A DNA stretch of 64,000 nucleotides from the NCBI RefSeq assembly GCF_963662255.1, contig NC_085071.1, positions 905,201 to 969,200 on the forward strand. The letters run 5' to 3'. Source of the DNA: Cinclus cinclus (Eukaryota; Chordata; Aves; Passeriformes; Cinclidae). Each line of letters opens with the position of its first letter. The stretch's first letter is position 1. This document shows, one piece after another, positions 35,506 through 46,109 of the stretch. The notes under the pieces were generated by a model. It searched no databases, was not told where the DNA came from, and saw nothing but the letters and a program-made list of their open reading frames with translations. A program made the position numbers and the translations under genes.

Positions 35506-35566
35506 ACAAAGGTACTGAGAAAAAGTCAGCATTACAATTTTGAATTGTGGAAGCCACCTATTCACC

Positions 35567-37309
35567 ATGATTCTCAACATGCTTATGTGGGTTTTATATC
35601 TTACTCTCTATATTTTTCCGCACATGGGGAGCTATCTGCCGGTTGTAATGCTCCTGTGTAGACCAGGGTATGGTATAAAAATTGCTTTATTGGTCTATTA
35701 TGTCTATTGCATGATAACCTCTGAGGCAATGAACATCATTTGGAATATATACTCAACTTTGTTTGTTTGTCTTAGTCTAGGCTGCTACATCTGGGGTCTC
35801 AACAATCGCACCCATCCCCTGGGGGGAGGGGAAAAGGATGATTTTTTCCAATCTTTTTGGCCTGACACAGCAGTTTTTAGAAATGTTGAGTTCTCTCTGG
35901 ATGCCGAGGACAGCATAATGTTGTTGTTAGTTCTGCTTTGTCTCCTCTGCATGGCCTTCACAGCCTGCAACATGCTTAGAAACAAAACACTACATGGTAT
36001 AGTGCAGTGTATTCTTGAGGAAGAGGAAAAAAGAAATAAATCTACTGCATCCATGTCTGCACAGAATGTCACAAAGGAGAAAAGAGCCAAACACAAAGCA
36101 ACAGCATCCGTCTCTACACAGACTTTTATCCAGGAAGAAGGAACCAAAAGTGCCATCAGCATCTCCACACAAACTGTCACCGAACCAGAACAGCCCAAAC
36201 CAGTACCAGTTGCCCCTGTTCAGAAGAAGAAATCAAAGAGCAAATCAGTTCTCATAGTCACTGATGAGGACGTGGCAGGACCTTCGCACCCAGCAGAAGA
36301 GACAGAGCCAGAAATCATCACTCGCTCTCTATCCCTGGGTGAGCTGTGTGACCTGTGGAGGGAATTCACCCACCAGGCAAATGAGTCCATCCTGACCTGG
36401 CTGCTCAGCATCTGGGATGCTGCAGCCAATGACACCGTTCTGGATGGAAGTGAGGCCAGGCAACTGGGATCTCTGTCCCAGAATGTGGTCATTGACCAGG
36501 AGATTGGGAAAACCCAAGAAACCCTCACCCTCTGGCAGCGACTGCTGACAAGTGTGAAGGACAGATACCTTTGTAAAGAAGATCTCCAGGTGCACCAAGG
36601 AAAATGGAGCACAATGGAACAAGGTATCCGATGCCTGAGGGAATTGGCTGTGCTGGAGATCATTTTCTCAGAAGATGAGAGATTTCCTAAGAGCCCAGAC
36701 TGTGTCCGGTGCACGTCACAGATGTGGTTGAGGTTCGCACGGCTTGGACCAGAGATGTACTCCCGTTATGTGGCAACGCTGCAATGGAGGGAAGGTGAGG
36801 ACATGGTAGGCGTCTTGGCCAATAAACTAAGAATTTATGAGGACACTGTCACTGCCCCATTTCGTACCCATGTCTCGTCCGTGGAAACAAGGCTGGTTGA
36901 GCAGGTCTGGAGCTTGATTGAAGAGGGCCATCAGAAACTAAAAAAGGAACTTAAGGAAGAAAACTACCAGATCTCACCAGAACCAACAAGAGTCTCTGCC
37001 ATTAGGAGCCGGCATTTCCCAGCCAGGGAGAGAGGACACACTCCACGAGGTAACCTCTGGTTTTCCCTTCAGGAGCATGGAGAAGACATGAGGAAGTGGG
37101 ATGGAAAATCCACCTCTTTCTTAGCAGCCCGGGTACGTGAACTAAAAAGAGAGACACCGAACATAAGAAGCTCACCTAGAGTCAACGCTGCTCCAGTCTC
37201 TCGTGCACAGAACTCCAAACAGTATCAGGATGATATGACTGATCCTCTTCAAGGGACTTCAAGAACCTATGTACAGGAAGAGAGCAATGTGTATCAAGAC
37301 CAGGAATAG
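35567..37309 (+). CDS. ERV gag, intact, with multi-spanning hydrophobic N-terminus
   Basis: 580 aa ending in TAG. The first true ATG is 35567 (context TTCACCATGA); the longer frame starts upstream only at a TTG. Residues 1-137 hold four hydrophobic segments (about 2-31, 36-54, 57-78, 116-137), unlike a conventional matrix domain. Residues about 150-230 are a charged linker with three degenerate repeats (TASMSAQNV, TASVSTQTF, AISISTQTV) and a KKKSKSK stretch. From about 250 a conserved block (SLSLGELCDLWREF, then LDGSEARQLGSLSQ) is typical of avian ERV Gag proteins and probably forms the capsid region. There is no CCHC zinc knuckle. It is in the same frame as pol. Function is inferred from position and that block. 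Confidence 0.8.
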   Translation: MILNMLMWVLYLTLYIFPHMGSYLPVVMLLCRPGYGIKIALLVYYVYCMITSEAMNIIWNIYSTLFVCLSLGCYIWGLNNRTHPLGGGEKDDFFQSFWPDTAVFRNVEFSLDAEDSIMLLLVLLCLLCMAFTACNMLRNKTLHGIVQCILEEEEKRNKSTASMSAQNVTKEKRAKHKATASVSTQTFIQEEGTKSAISISTQTVTEPEQPKPVPVAPVQKKKSKSKSVLIVTDEDVAGPSHPAEETEPEIITRSLSLGELCDLWREFTHQANESILTWLLSIWDAAANDTVLDGSEARQLGSLSQNVVIDQEIGKTQETLTLWQRLLTSVKDRYLCKEDLQVHQGKWSTMEQGIRCLRELAVLEIIFSEDERFPKSPDCVRCTSQMWLRFARLGPEMYSRYVATLQWREGEDMVGVLANKLRIYEDTVTAPFRTHVSSVETRLVEQVWSLIEEGHQKLKKELKEENYQISPEPTRVSAIRSRHFPARERGHTPRGNLWFSLQEHGEDMRKWDGKSTSFLAARVRELKRETPNIRSSPRVNAAPVSRAQNSKQYQDDMTDPLQGTSRTYVQEESNVYQDQE

Positions 37310-40300
37310 AGGAGCCCTGCCTCTAGCCAGGTAGAGGAGAGGGACAATAGGACCTATTGGACTGTGTGGATCCGATGGCCTGGCACATCCAACCCACAAA
37401 AACATAAGGCTTTGGTTGACACCGGCGCCCAATGTACCCTGATGCCATCAAGATATGTAGGAGAAGAGTCAATCTCTATTTCTGGGGTAACAGGAGGATC
37501 CCAGCAGCTGACTGTAGTAGAGGCCGAAGTGAGTTTAACTGGGAAAGGGTGGTAGAAACACCCCATCGTGACTGGCCCAGAGGCCCCATGCATCCTCTGC
37601 ATAGACTATCTTTGAAATGGGTATTTCAAAGACCCAAAGGGATATCATTTGGCTTCTGGGATAGCTACTATAGAGACAGAAGACATCAGAAAACTGAATA
37701 CCTTGCCTGATCTCTCAGATGACCCCTCTGCTGTGGGACTACTGAGAGTTGAAGAGCAACAAGTACCAATCGCCACAACAACAGCACACCGTTGGCAATA
37801 CCGTACCGACAGAGACTCTGTGACTTCCATCCATGAGATGATTCATAAACTGGAGAGCCATGGGGTGGTCAGCAAAACCCACTCACCCTTCAACAGCCCC
37901 ATCTGGCCTGTGCGCAAGTCTGACGGAGAATGGAGATTGACTGTGGACTATCGTGCATTGAATGAAGTGACTCCACCGCTGAGCGCTGCCATGCCGGACA
38001 TGCTGGAACTCCAGTACGAGCTGGAGTCCAAGGCAGCAAAGTGGTACGCCACCATTGACGTTGCCAATGCATTTTTCTCCATTCCTCTGGCAGCAGAGTG
38101 CAGGCCTCAGTTTGCTTTCACCTGGAGGGGCGTGCAGTACACCTGGAACCGACTGCCCCAGGGGTGGAAACACAGCCCCACCATCTGCCATGGACTGATC
38201 CAGGCTGCACTGGAAAAGGGTGAGGCTCCCGAACATCTGCAATACATCGATGACATCATTGTATGGGGGAGCACAGCAGGGGAAGTCTTCGAGAAAGGAG
38301 AGAAGATAGTTCAGATTCTGCTGAAGGCTGGTTTTGCCATTAAGCAAAGTAAGGTTAAGGGACCAGCTCAGGAAATTCAGTTTCTAGGAGTCAAATGGCA
38401 AGATGGACGTCGTCAGATCCCAACAGAGGTAATTATCAAGATCACCACGATGTCTCCACCTACCAACAAGAAGGAAACACAAGCTTTCCTAGGTGCCATA
38501 AGCTTTTGGAGAATGCACATCCCTGAGTACAGCCAGATTGTGAGTCCTCTCTACCTAGTTACCTGCAAGAAGAATGATTTCCACTGGGGCCCTGAACAAC
38601 AGCAAGCCTTCGCCCAGATCAAGCAAGAGATCGCTCATGCGGTAGCCCTTGGTCCAGTCAGGACAGGACCAGAGGTAAAGAACGTGCTCTACTCTGCAGC
38701 TGGAAATCATGGTCTATCCTGGAGCCTTTGGCAGAAGGTGCCTGGTGAGACTCGGGGTCAACCACTGGGATTCTGGAGCAGAAGCTATAAAGGGTTTGAA
38801 AACAACTACACTCCCACAGAGAAGGAGATCTCAGCTGCCTATGAAGGAGTTCAAGCAGCCTCTGAAGTACTTGACACTGAAACACAGCTGCTTCTGGCAC
38901 CTCGACTACCGGTACTGGGCTGGATGTTCAAGGGAAAGGTTCCTTCCACACATCATGCCACTGACACCACATGGAGCAAATGGATTGCCCTCTTCACTCA
39001 GCGCACCCGTGTTGGAAATCCAAATTGCCCTGGGATTCTGGAAATAATTACAAACTGGCCTGAAGGTGAGACTTTTGGGTTGTCTTCTGAAGAAGAAGAG
39101 GAGCAAGTGGCACGTGCCGAGGAAGCCCCACCATATAATGAGCTACCAGAAACTGAAAGACAATATGCCCTTTTCACTGATGGTTCCTGCTGAGTTGTAG
39201 GCACTAACCGAAAATGGAAAGCTGCAGTATGGAGCCCCACATGACAAGTTGCACAGGCTACCGAGGGACAAGGTGGATCGAGTCAGGTTGCACAGCTAAA
39301 AGCCGTCCAGCTGGCTTTGGATATTGCTGAACGGGAGAAGTGGTCAAGGCTCTATCTCTACACTGACTCATGGATGGTAGCTAATGCTCTGTGGGGATAG
39401 TTGGATCGCTGGAAAAAAGCCAACTGGCAGCGCAGAGGGAAACCCATCTGGGCTGATGAGATTTGGCAGGACATTGCCACCCGAGTAAAGAAGCTAACCG
39501 TGAAGGTTCGACACGTGGATGTGCACGTACCTAAGAGTCGAGCTAATGAAGAGCATCACAACAATGAGCAGGTGGACCGAGCTGCCAAGGTGAAAATATC
39601 ACAGGTGGATCTAGACTGGCAGCACAAGGGAGAATCATTCCTAGCTCGTTGGGCCCATGATGCCTCTGGTCATCAGGGGAGAGATGCAACATACCGATGG
39701 GCCCGTGACCGAGGGGTGGACCTTACTATGGACAGCATCTCACAGGTCATCCAGAACTGTGAGAGCTGTGCCACAATCAAACAGGCCAAGCGGGTGAAGC
39801 CTCTGTGGTACGGTGGACGATGGTCAAAGTACAGGTATGGGGAAGCCTGGCAAATTGACTACATCACCCTTCCCCAAACCCGCCAAGGCAAGCACTACAT
39901 ACTGACCATGGTGGAAGCAACCACAGGATGGTTGGAAACCTACCCTGTGCCTCATGGTACTGCCAGGAACACCATCTTGGGCCTAGAAAAACAAGTCCTT
40001 TGGAGGCATGGTACCCCTGAAAGAATTGAGTCAGACAACGGAACCCATTTCAAGAACAGCCTTATCAACACCTGGGCCAGAGAACATAGTATTGAATGGA
40101 TATATCATATCCCTTACCACGCGCCAGCTGCCTGGAAAGTTGAACAGTGCAATGGACTACTTAAAACTACCCTGAAGGTACTCGGTGGGGGAACCTTCAG
40201 AAATTGGGAAATGAACTTGGCAAAAGCCACCTGGATGGTCAACACCAGAGGGTCCATCAATCGAGCCGGTCCTGCCCAATCTGAACCCCTGCACACAGTG

Positions 40301-40504
40301 GATGGAGACAGAATCCCTGTGGTACACATGAAAGGTATTTTAGGAAAGACTATTTGGATTAATCCCACCACAGGCAAAGGCAAACCAATCAGTGGGATTA
40401 TTTTTGCTCAAGGACCTGGTTACACTTGGTGGGTAATGCAGAAAGATGGGGAAACCCGCTGTGTACCGCAAGGAGACCTTATTTTAAGAGAGAACTGTGT
40501 GTAG
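37310..40504 (+). pseudogene. ERV pro-pol, broken by five in-frame stops
   Basis: One reading frame, the same as gag, runs from the gag TAG to TAG at 40502-40504. Domains in order are protease with DTGA (codon at 37418), then reverse transcriptase with LPQGWKHSP and YIDDI (38243-38257). RNase H follows, starting FTDGS, then integrase. Integrase shows a CxxC zinc half near 39758-39769 and the catalytic triad D (39857), D (40034), E (40142), spaced D-58-D-35-E. The frame is interrupted by TAG 37553-37555 and TGA 37613-37615, at or after the end of protease, and by TGA 39191-39193, TGA 39242-39244 and TAG 39398-39400 in RNase H. No frameshift is needed. The place expected for a second RNase H carboxylate reads Gln (AQLKAVQLAL). 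The RT core and integrase are each uninterrupted. Confidence 0.92.
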
Positions 40505-40576
40505 GATTTAATTCTGTATTATGTATATATATATCTGTAAGAGGGTATTGGTTTGGGTATAATGTAGACGGTAATA

Positions 40577-40592
40577 GAATAAGGGGTGGATT
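40577..40592 (+). other. Polypurine tract of the ERV
   Basis: The purine-rich run AGAATAAGGGGTGGA lies immediately before the 3' LTR, in the position from which plus-strand synthesis is primed. Confidence 0.65.
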
Positions 40593-40593
40593 A

Positions 40594-41043
40594 TGTCCTG
40601 GTTTACAATACAAGATACATATTCTATTACCATCTGAGAAGGGTGATCATCCTTATCTCTGTGGGAAATGTCTTCTGTTAATGGGCCATTGAGTCCTACT
40701 GTATAATTGATAAGATTACATCATCCCATTGGGAGATGCTCCAGCCAGGAGGACGAGCCAAGCCTTTCCTACCTAGATATAAACTGAGGTTTAGAACGCC
40801 AAAGGCAGCCTTTTCCCACTGGATTCCAGAGGAAGAACCAGATTTTTTCCACATCATCGCTGGACCCTTTGGAGGAAAGCTGCACCAGCACCCTGACTGA
40901 CAGGGTATCAGGTTGTATTCTGACTCTGTCAGTGGTTTTATTTTTTATTATTGCATGTATTTTGTTTTTCCTTTTTCTCTTCCCTATTAAAAATTGTATT
41001 ACTGACTTGAAGTCTCACTGGTTTTGCTTTTCAAACCAGTACA
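40594..41043 (+). repeat. 3' LTR of the ERV
   Basis: 450 bp, TGTCCTGG...CAGTACA, aligned base for base with the 5' LTR except for about eight substitutions, a 2-bp TA-run difference and 20 extra bases (atctctgtgggaaatgtctt). Confidence 0.93.
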
Positions 41044-41048
41044 ACCAG

Positions 41049-44000
41049 GGTGAGGATTTAGCTCTGGGTGTTGGCACTGATCCTTGGGCTTCCCAATTCT
41101 CCATGGAGAAATGGCAGAACCCTCTGAGCCCAAACCAAGAGATGACTTGGCAAAGGGTCAGGTTTTAAATAACATCTCCTAACACCTCTAACATCTTCTA
41201 ACATTTTTCTTGACTATTTCCCCTGGGAACTCTTGTTCATTCGTTGCATTGAACAGGAATAGGGAGTTTTATTTGGATGAAGGTACAGAAGTTATTTCAT
41301 CCTTTCAGGCTGTGATAACTCATCTAATAGCCCTATTACATCCGGCCACAGCACCACGGCGGGCGTCTGACCGCTTTGGGCTGGACAGACAGGGAGGAGA
41401 ACAGCAGGATGAGATAATCTATTTTGTCTGTTAAGAAAGAAAAAGGATTTTTGGCATTAGCAAAAGGCAGGTGATTTGAGAAAATAGCAGAGAGTTGTTA
41501 GAAAGGGCTGGATGGGGGTCTGGTATATGGAGTTAAGAAAAAGGGGGATATGGGAGGAAGAGGGAGAGAGACTGGAGTAAAGGGAAAAGAAGGAAAAAAA
41601 AAACAGAAAGCAAAAAAATTTTGGGGGGATAAAATTGCTTAAAATTCAGTGTGGGGTGTTGTGTCCCAGCAGCTCTGCAAGAGCCATTTGCTGCAGGGAA
41701 GGCACTGCTGGGAGCAATGCCGGGGAGAGAGTGATGGGCTCTATGTCCTGTGGGTTTAATGGGGAAAAATGAGGAATTACTGTGCTGGCAGCAAAGGGCG
41801 GTATTCTGAAATGAGTCGAAAATGAAAGGGTTTTGGTGTGGTCAATATGGAGATGCTCACCCAGTGGTTTGGGGAGGACCAGTGGGTGCTGCAGCTCCAT
41901 CCCTGGCTCCAGGATAAGGGCTCAGGACAGCCCCTCTCCCTCAACCTGCCATTTTACAGAGATATCTGAGAGCAAAGGAATCCTCCTGAAAGTACTGCTG
42001 GCTCCTAAGAGATCCAAACCCCCAAATCCAGGCTCTTTACCCCCAACCTGAGAGAAGCCATAAGATGTGATGTGGCCACACTGGCTGCTGTCACTGAGCA
42101 CCCTGGAGATGAAAACATTTCTCCCTCGAGTGGGAGGGATGGTTGCAGTGGAGACCATTTGCAATCACAGCAAGGCCTATATTTTTCCTGAAAATGACTG
42201 TACTTGAAGAGTGATTACTTCATTTTAGCTCAATTGCTCCTGCAAGAAACTTGGGATCTGATGGCACAGGGAGACAGGGCAGAGGACTACAGGCTCATCC
42301 TGCCAGTGCTCAGGGTGGGAAGAGAGGCTTGAGAAGGGTTAGGGGAAAGGATTTGCATCCCAGGAATGGGATGGAGCTTGGTCCTGATGGGTTGTCACTG
42401 GCTCCATCCCTGCAGCTGCATGGGGCAGTGCTGTTTGCCCATCCGTCCTTCCTACCTCTCTGCTTCCCTTTGTCCCTCCTTTCTTCCCTGGGTGCAGGAT
42501 TAGCCCCAGGCCACTCATGATGGGTGCTGTGCCACCTCCAAACCCATCCCTGTGTCCCTGTCTGCACCCCTGGCCTGGTCAGTGCCAGGCAGGTTCCCCC
42601 CAGCTCAGGGAAGCGGTGATGGGTCCTTGGCCAAACTCTCCTCCCTTTCAGCCCTGCTGGACAGGTGGGATTTGAGCTGGATGTGCTGGAGAGGAAAATG
42701 TCTGTAACTGTCCTCATGCAGAGCCCTGGGAACAATTCCTGTTTGTCCCCAAACCCAGTGGCAACATGAATACACACCCTCCATGCATTCCTCCATGCAT
42801 CCCTCCCCATATCCAGTTCTGTCATCCTGGGAGGCTCCTCCAAGCCCCTTCCCCAGAGGAGGAGTCCCCTGGGAGCTGCTGCCCCCCTGCACCGCCCTGC
42901 CCTGGGCCAGTGCCAGCCCTTCGCAGGGACAAGGAGCCTTTGTGGAGCCCCTGTGTCCGTCCTGCTCCACTCATGCGACATTGGTGCCGTGCCCTCCGTG
43001 CACAGCGGGTCCTGGTGCATTCATGAACCCGTGGAGAAGCACGTGAGTGTCACCACATGAACCCAGGGCTCACACAAGGAGGTGGCACAGTTGGGCTGTG
43101 GAGTGTTGGAGCAGGATGGTGACCCACAGGGAATGGGGAACAGTTCTGTTGTGATATGCTGGCTGCAACAAAACTCCCTTTTTATTGTTTTGTGAAGTGA
43201 TTGGTTTGGAAATACAATTCAGGGATTTATAAGATGGTGGAAAGCACAGCGCAGTGCTCCAACAGGCTTGTGCCATTTAAAAGCTCCATGTTTCCTGGTT
43301 GATTCTTCCAGAATCTTGGCACTATCCTGCTTCTGCTTGTCCTTGGCTGCATTTTCCCCGTTTCGATTCGGCTGCTGAGACAAGACCCCCTCCTCCCCCC
43401 CAAGATTCCTCCCCAGTCTGGGCAGAGACTATCCCCAGCTCAACCCTCGGTTGCTGTGTCACCCAGCTCCTCTTCCCAGAAGGATTTGGGGGATCTTTCG
43501 CCAAGAAACTCCAGGGTGACCCTGCAGAGTTAGCACTGTGGCAGCCCTCTCCTGCCTTTGCTGCCACACATCTGAGCAGCTTAATTCCTTCATCAGGCAT
43601 GATTTTAACAGGCTTTTAGTGTCACTGGGGAAAGGATTTGTCAGGATCACTCCTTGCTCAGCGTGGGGCAACGTGGAGAGGAGTGTCCATCACTCTGCCC
43701 TCACCCCAGATGTGCTGTCCTGGCTGGGGGACACGCGGTACTGGTCTAGTTTGTCCCCAGATCCATGATGCATCCCTGCAAGGTGCTAACCTGCTTGGGG
43801 GCTGCTGGGAGAAACTGGGCTGCTTGGAGAGCAACTGGGGGCAACTGGGAATGAAAGATAAACGTTTTGTATCCCCATGGCACAGGGAGGGGTACATGGA
43901 CACCGGGGACACTGCCAGGAGTATTTGGGGCTGGCAGCTCTGAGGTACCCCAGATGTGCTGAGCCCCTGTCCCAGGGAGGAGGGGGCTGGGAGGGGGCTC

Positions 44001-44630
44001 TGGAGTGTCCCCAGGTTAATGCAATGTCCCCAGGGCTGTGCAGTGTCCCCAGATAATAAAGCCAGCCCAACACGGAGAAGCAGCCAGCAGCATCCCTAGG
44101 GATGAGCTGAACTTGGATGAAGCTGGCAGGCAGTATTGTCCTATTTCCAGGGCTGGGAGCTTCCTGGTGGGTTCACCGGGCTCAGCAACACCCAGGTACT
44201 GTCCCCTGTCCCTCTGTCACCTTGCTGGGTGCTGGCAGCTGGGTGCTGTTTTTCAGGTGTGATTTAGGGTAAGAAGTTCCAGTATTTCCAGCACTGTTCC
44301 CTCTGCCTTGCAAGTTTTCCTGTGCCCAGGCAGATTCCCACCCTGGAGTCGCAGCTGGGGCTAGGTGACCCAAGCATCAGCCGGAAAGCTGATCCGAAGT
44401 TCCCCTCCTCCTCGCCCCAAACCTTTGGGAAAACGTTTTCCTCCAGAAATAGGGCTGGAGAGGATGTCAACGAACAAGGGGCCTTTCATCCCCGCTGGCA
44501 ATGCCAGCAGGGACACCGGGGCTGCCAGCACTCTGTGCCTGATCCTGTGCACTCAGCTGGGAAAGGGACAGAGATTTTCCTCCCTTTACATCCTTCTGGG
44601 GTTTTTTTTTGTTTTTTTTTTTTTTTTTTT

Positions 44631-44666
<36 letters not shown>

Positions 44667-45800
44667 TTTTTTGTTTTTTTTTTCCTTCCTGCTCACTCTG
44701 AGTTAGATCCTGCACCTCCCTCTGTCACCCCTTCCCACCCTGGGGGATGATGGCTTTGCTGGATATCACGGGGGTCTCAGGTGCCCCTGCTGCTCTTACA
44801 CACCCTTGTCCAGCTTTCCCTGTCACCATCCCGTGGAGTAAAGCATCCTGTCCCTGCCCCTGTCCCAGTCCCTCAAGGACATCCAGCTTACGATGGAAGG
44901 ACCATGGGGGGTTTCAGGGTCTGACGACACCCCAGGATGGGCAGGAGGCTCTGTCTCCAATGTCTGACCCGTAGGGTCTTGTCTCTGCCCCACAGCCTCA
45001 GGCACAGCCCAGGGGTGATGGGGGGCGCTCGAGGGGCTGGGGTTACCCACCCCAAAGTGGGTGTCTCCATCACCTCCCTCTGTCCCAGCCTTCTCCAGCA
45101 CCTGTCCTGCCGCTGGAAACCCTGCAGGATCCACTGCAGCTTGGTGGGGACCCTACAGCTGGGATCCCTGAGGACACCCCCAGTATTTGGGGGATCGTGG
45201 GGAAGCAGCCGCCCCCCAAGATAGGGGGGATATCCCTACATCCCTGCGCACCCAAAAACCAGGGACCACCCCCCAAAGCCTGGCAGCCTCCTGCACGCAG
45301 GGAACCCCTCCTTCCCCCTGCAGCCGGAGACACCGCAGCAATAGGGACTTTCCTCGCAGCGGGACGTCCCTGCAGCCGGACACCTCCGTGCTTTCTCCTG
45401 CACCCTTGCGGGCTCCTCCCCTGCACCACAGCGAGCAAGAGGTGCTCCCGGGCAGTCCGGGCCCCTCTCCCCGGTTTCCGGAGACCTCCCCTCCCTTCAC
45501 CGTGCACCGCCCTCAGTCCCGTAATTCCCGGGACCCTCATTCCCCGCCTCCCCTGGGCCTTCCTTCCCTTCTACCCTGGTACCGGATATTCGCACCCCCC
45601 GGTACAGGAGAACCGCTCCTCTTACCCATACACCGCCCCCCCCCATAACTCCGGTACCGCCCCTCTCCCCGCACGCCCCAGCACGGGAAAACTTCCTCCC
45701 TTAAGCGAGTGCCGCCCGCCGCCCCCAGCTCCCGGGACCCCTTCCCACCTCTCCTGTCCCCCTGTACCGGAGAACCCCCCAACTTCCCCCGTAACTCCCG
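41049..45800. other. Intergenic upstream of PTPRU
   Basis: No coding exon was recognised. GC content rises toward the PTPRU promoter from about 44.7 kb, and from 45.2 kb proline-rich open frames on both strands look like composition artefacts. It contains a T homopolymer (44602-44683). Distal regulatory elements of PTPRU may lie here but none can be named. Confidence 0.45.
44602..44683. repeat. Long interrupted poly(T)
   Basis: About 82 bp of T broken by four single G bases. On the minus strand it would be a poly(A). No retrocopy body or target duplication was recognised beside it, so its origin is unclear. Confidence 0.85.
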
Positions 45801-45869
45801 GGACCGTCCCTTCCCCCGCCCCCCCCCCCGGTGCCCTTAAACTTCCCCCGAGGAACCACCGCTCGTGTC

Positions 45870-46109
45870 CGCCAGGGGGCGCCCCCTCCCCGCCCGCCGT
45901 TGCCGTTCCCGGTACCGGCGGGCCCCCCCCCCCCCCCCGCGGGCGGCGGTGACGTCAGGGCGGGCGCGAGCCGCCGCCGCCGGTATTTGAGGCGCGGGGC
46001 GGGCGCGGGGCCCTGCTGCGCCCCCACCGCGCCGGAACCGCGGGCGCGCAGCGGCGGCGGCGGCCACGGCCCCGCCGCCCCCCGCCCGGTTCCCGGCACC
46101 GGCCGCACC
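45870..46109 (+). promoter_or_regulatory. PTPRU: PTPRU promoter / 5' UTR CpG island with CRE
   Basis: Extremely GC- and CpG-rich sequence leading to the PTPRU start codon, with a palindromic CRE TGACGTCA at 45950-45957. A weak GGTATTTGAGG lies at about 45981, where a TATA-like box could sit. The island continues through exon 1 into intron 1 to about 46.8 kb. Confidence 0.65.

Larger units (their letters stand above)
35046..41048 (+). mobile_element. Full-length env-less endogenous retrovirus (ERVL-like by structure)
   Basis: The provirus spans 35051-41043 and is flanked by the 5-bp direct repeat ACCAG (35046-35050 and 41044-41048). Order: 5' LTR, primer binding site, gag, pro-pol, polypurine tract, 3' LTR. 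Only about 90 bp separate the pol stop from the 3' LTR, so there is no env, and no dUTPase segment was recognised. The 5-bp duplication, lack of env and a Lys-type primer site together point to an ERVL- or ERVK-related avian group; the class is inference. The LTRs differ by about eight substitutions plus two indels over roughly 430 bp (about 2%), so the insertion is fairly young. It lies in the same orientation as PTPRU, about 5 kb upstream of its start codon. Confidence 0.95.

Noticed and set aside
35540..35566. Nine extra codons before gag
   Set aside because: The frame opens at TTG; the first ATG, in a good context, is at 35567.
40505..40593. env or dUTPase in the ERV
   Set aside because: Only 89 bp separate the pol stop from the 3' LTR and no separate frame exists.
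45187..45952. Proline-rich 251-codon open frame upstream of PTPRU
   Set aside because: Composition artefact of the CpG-island flank; overlapping open frames in several frames and both strands.
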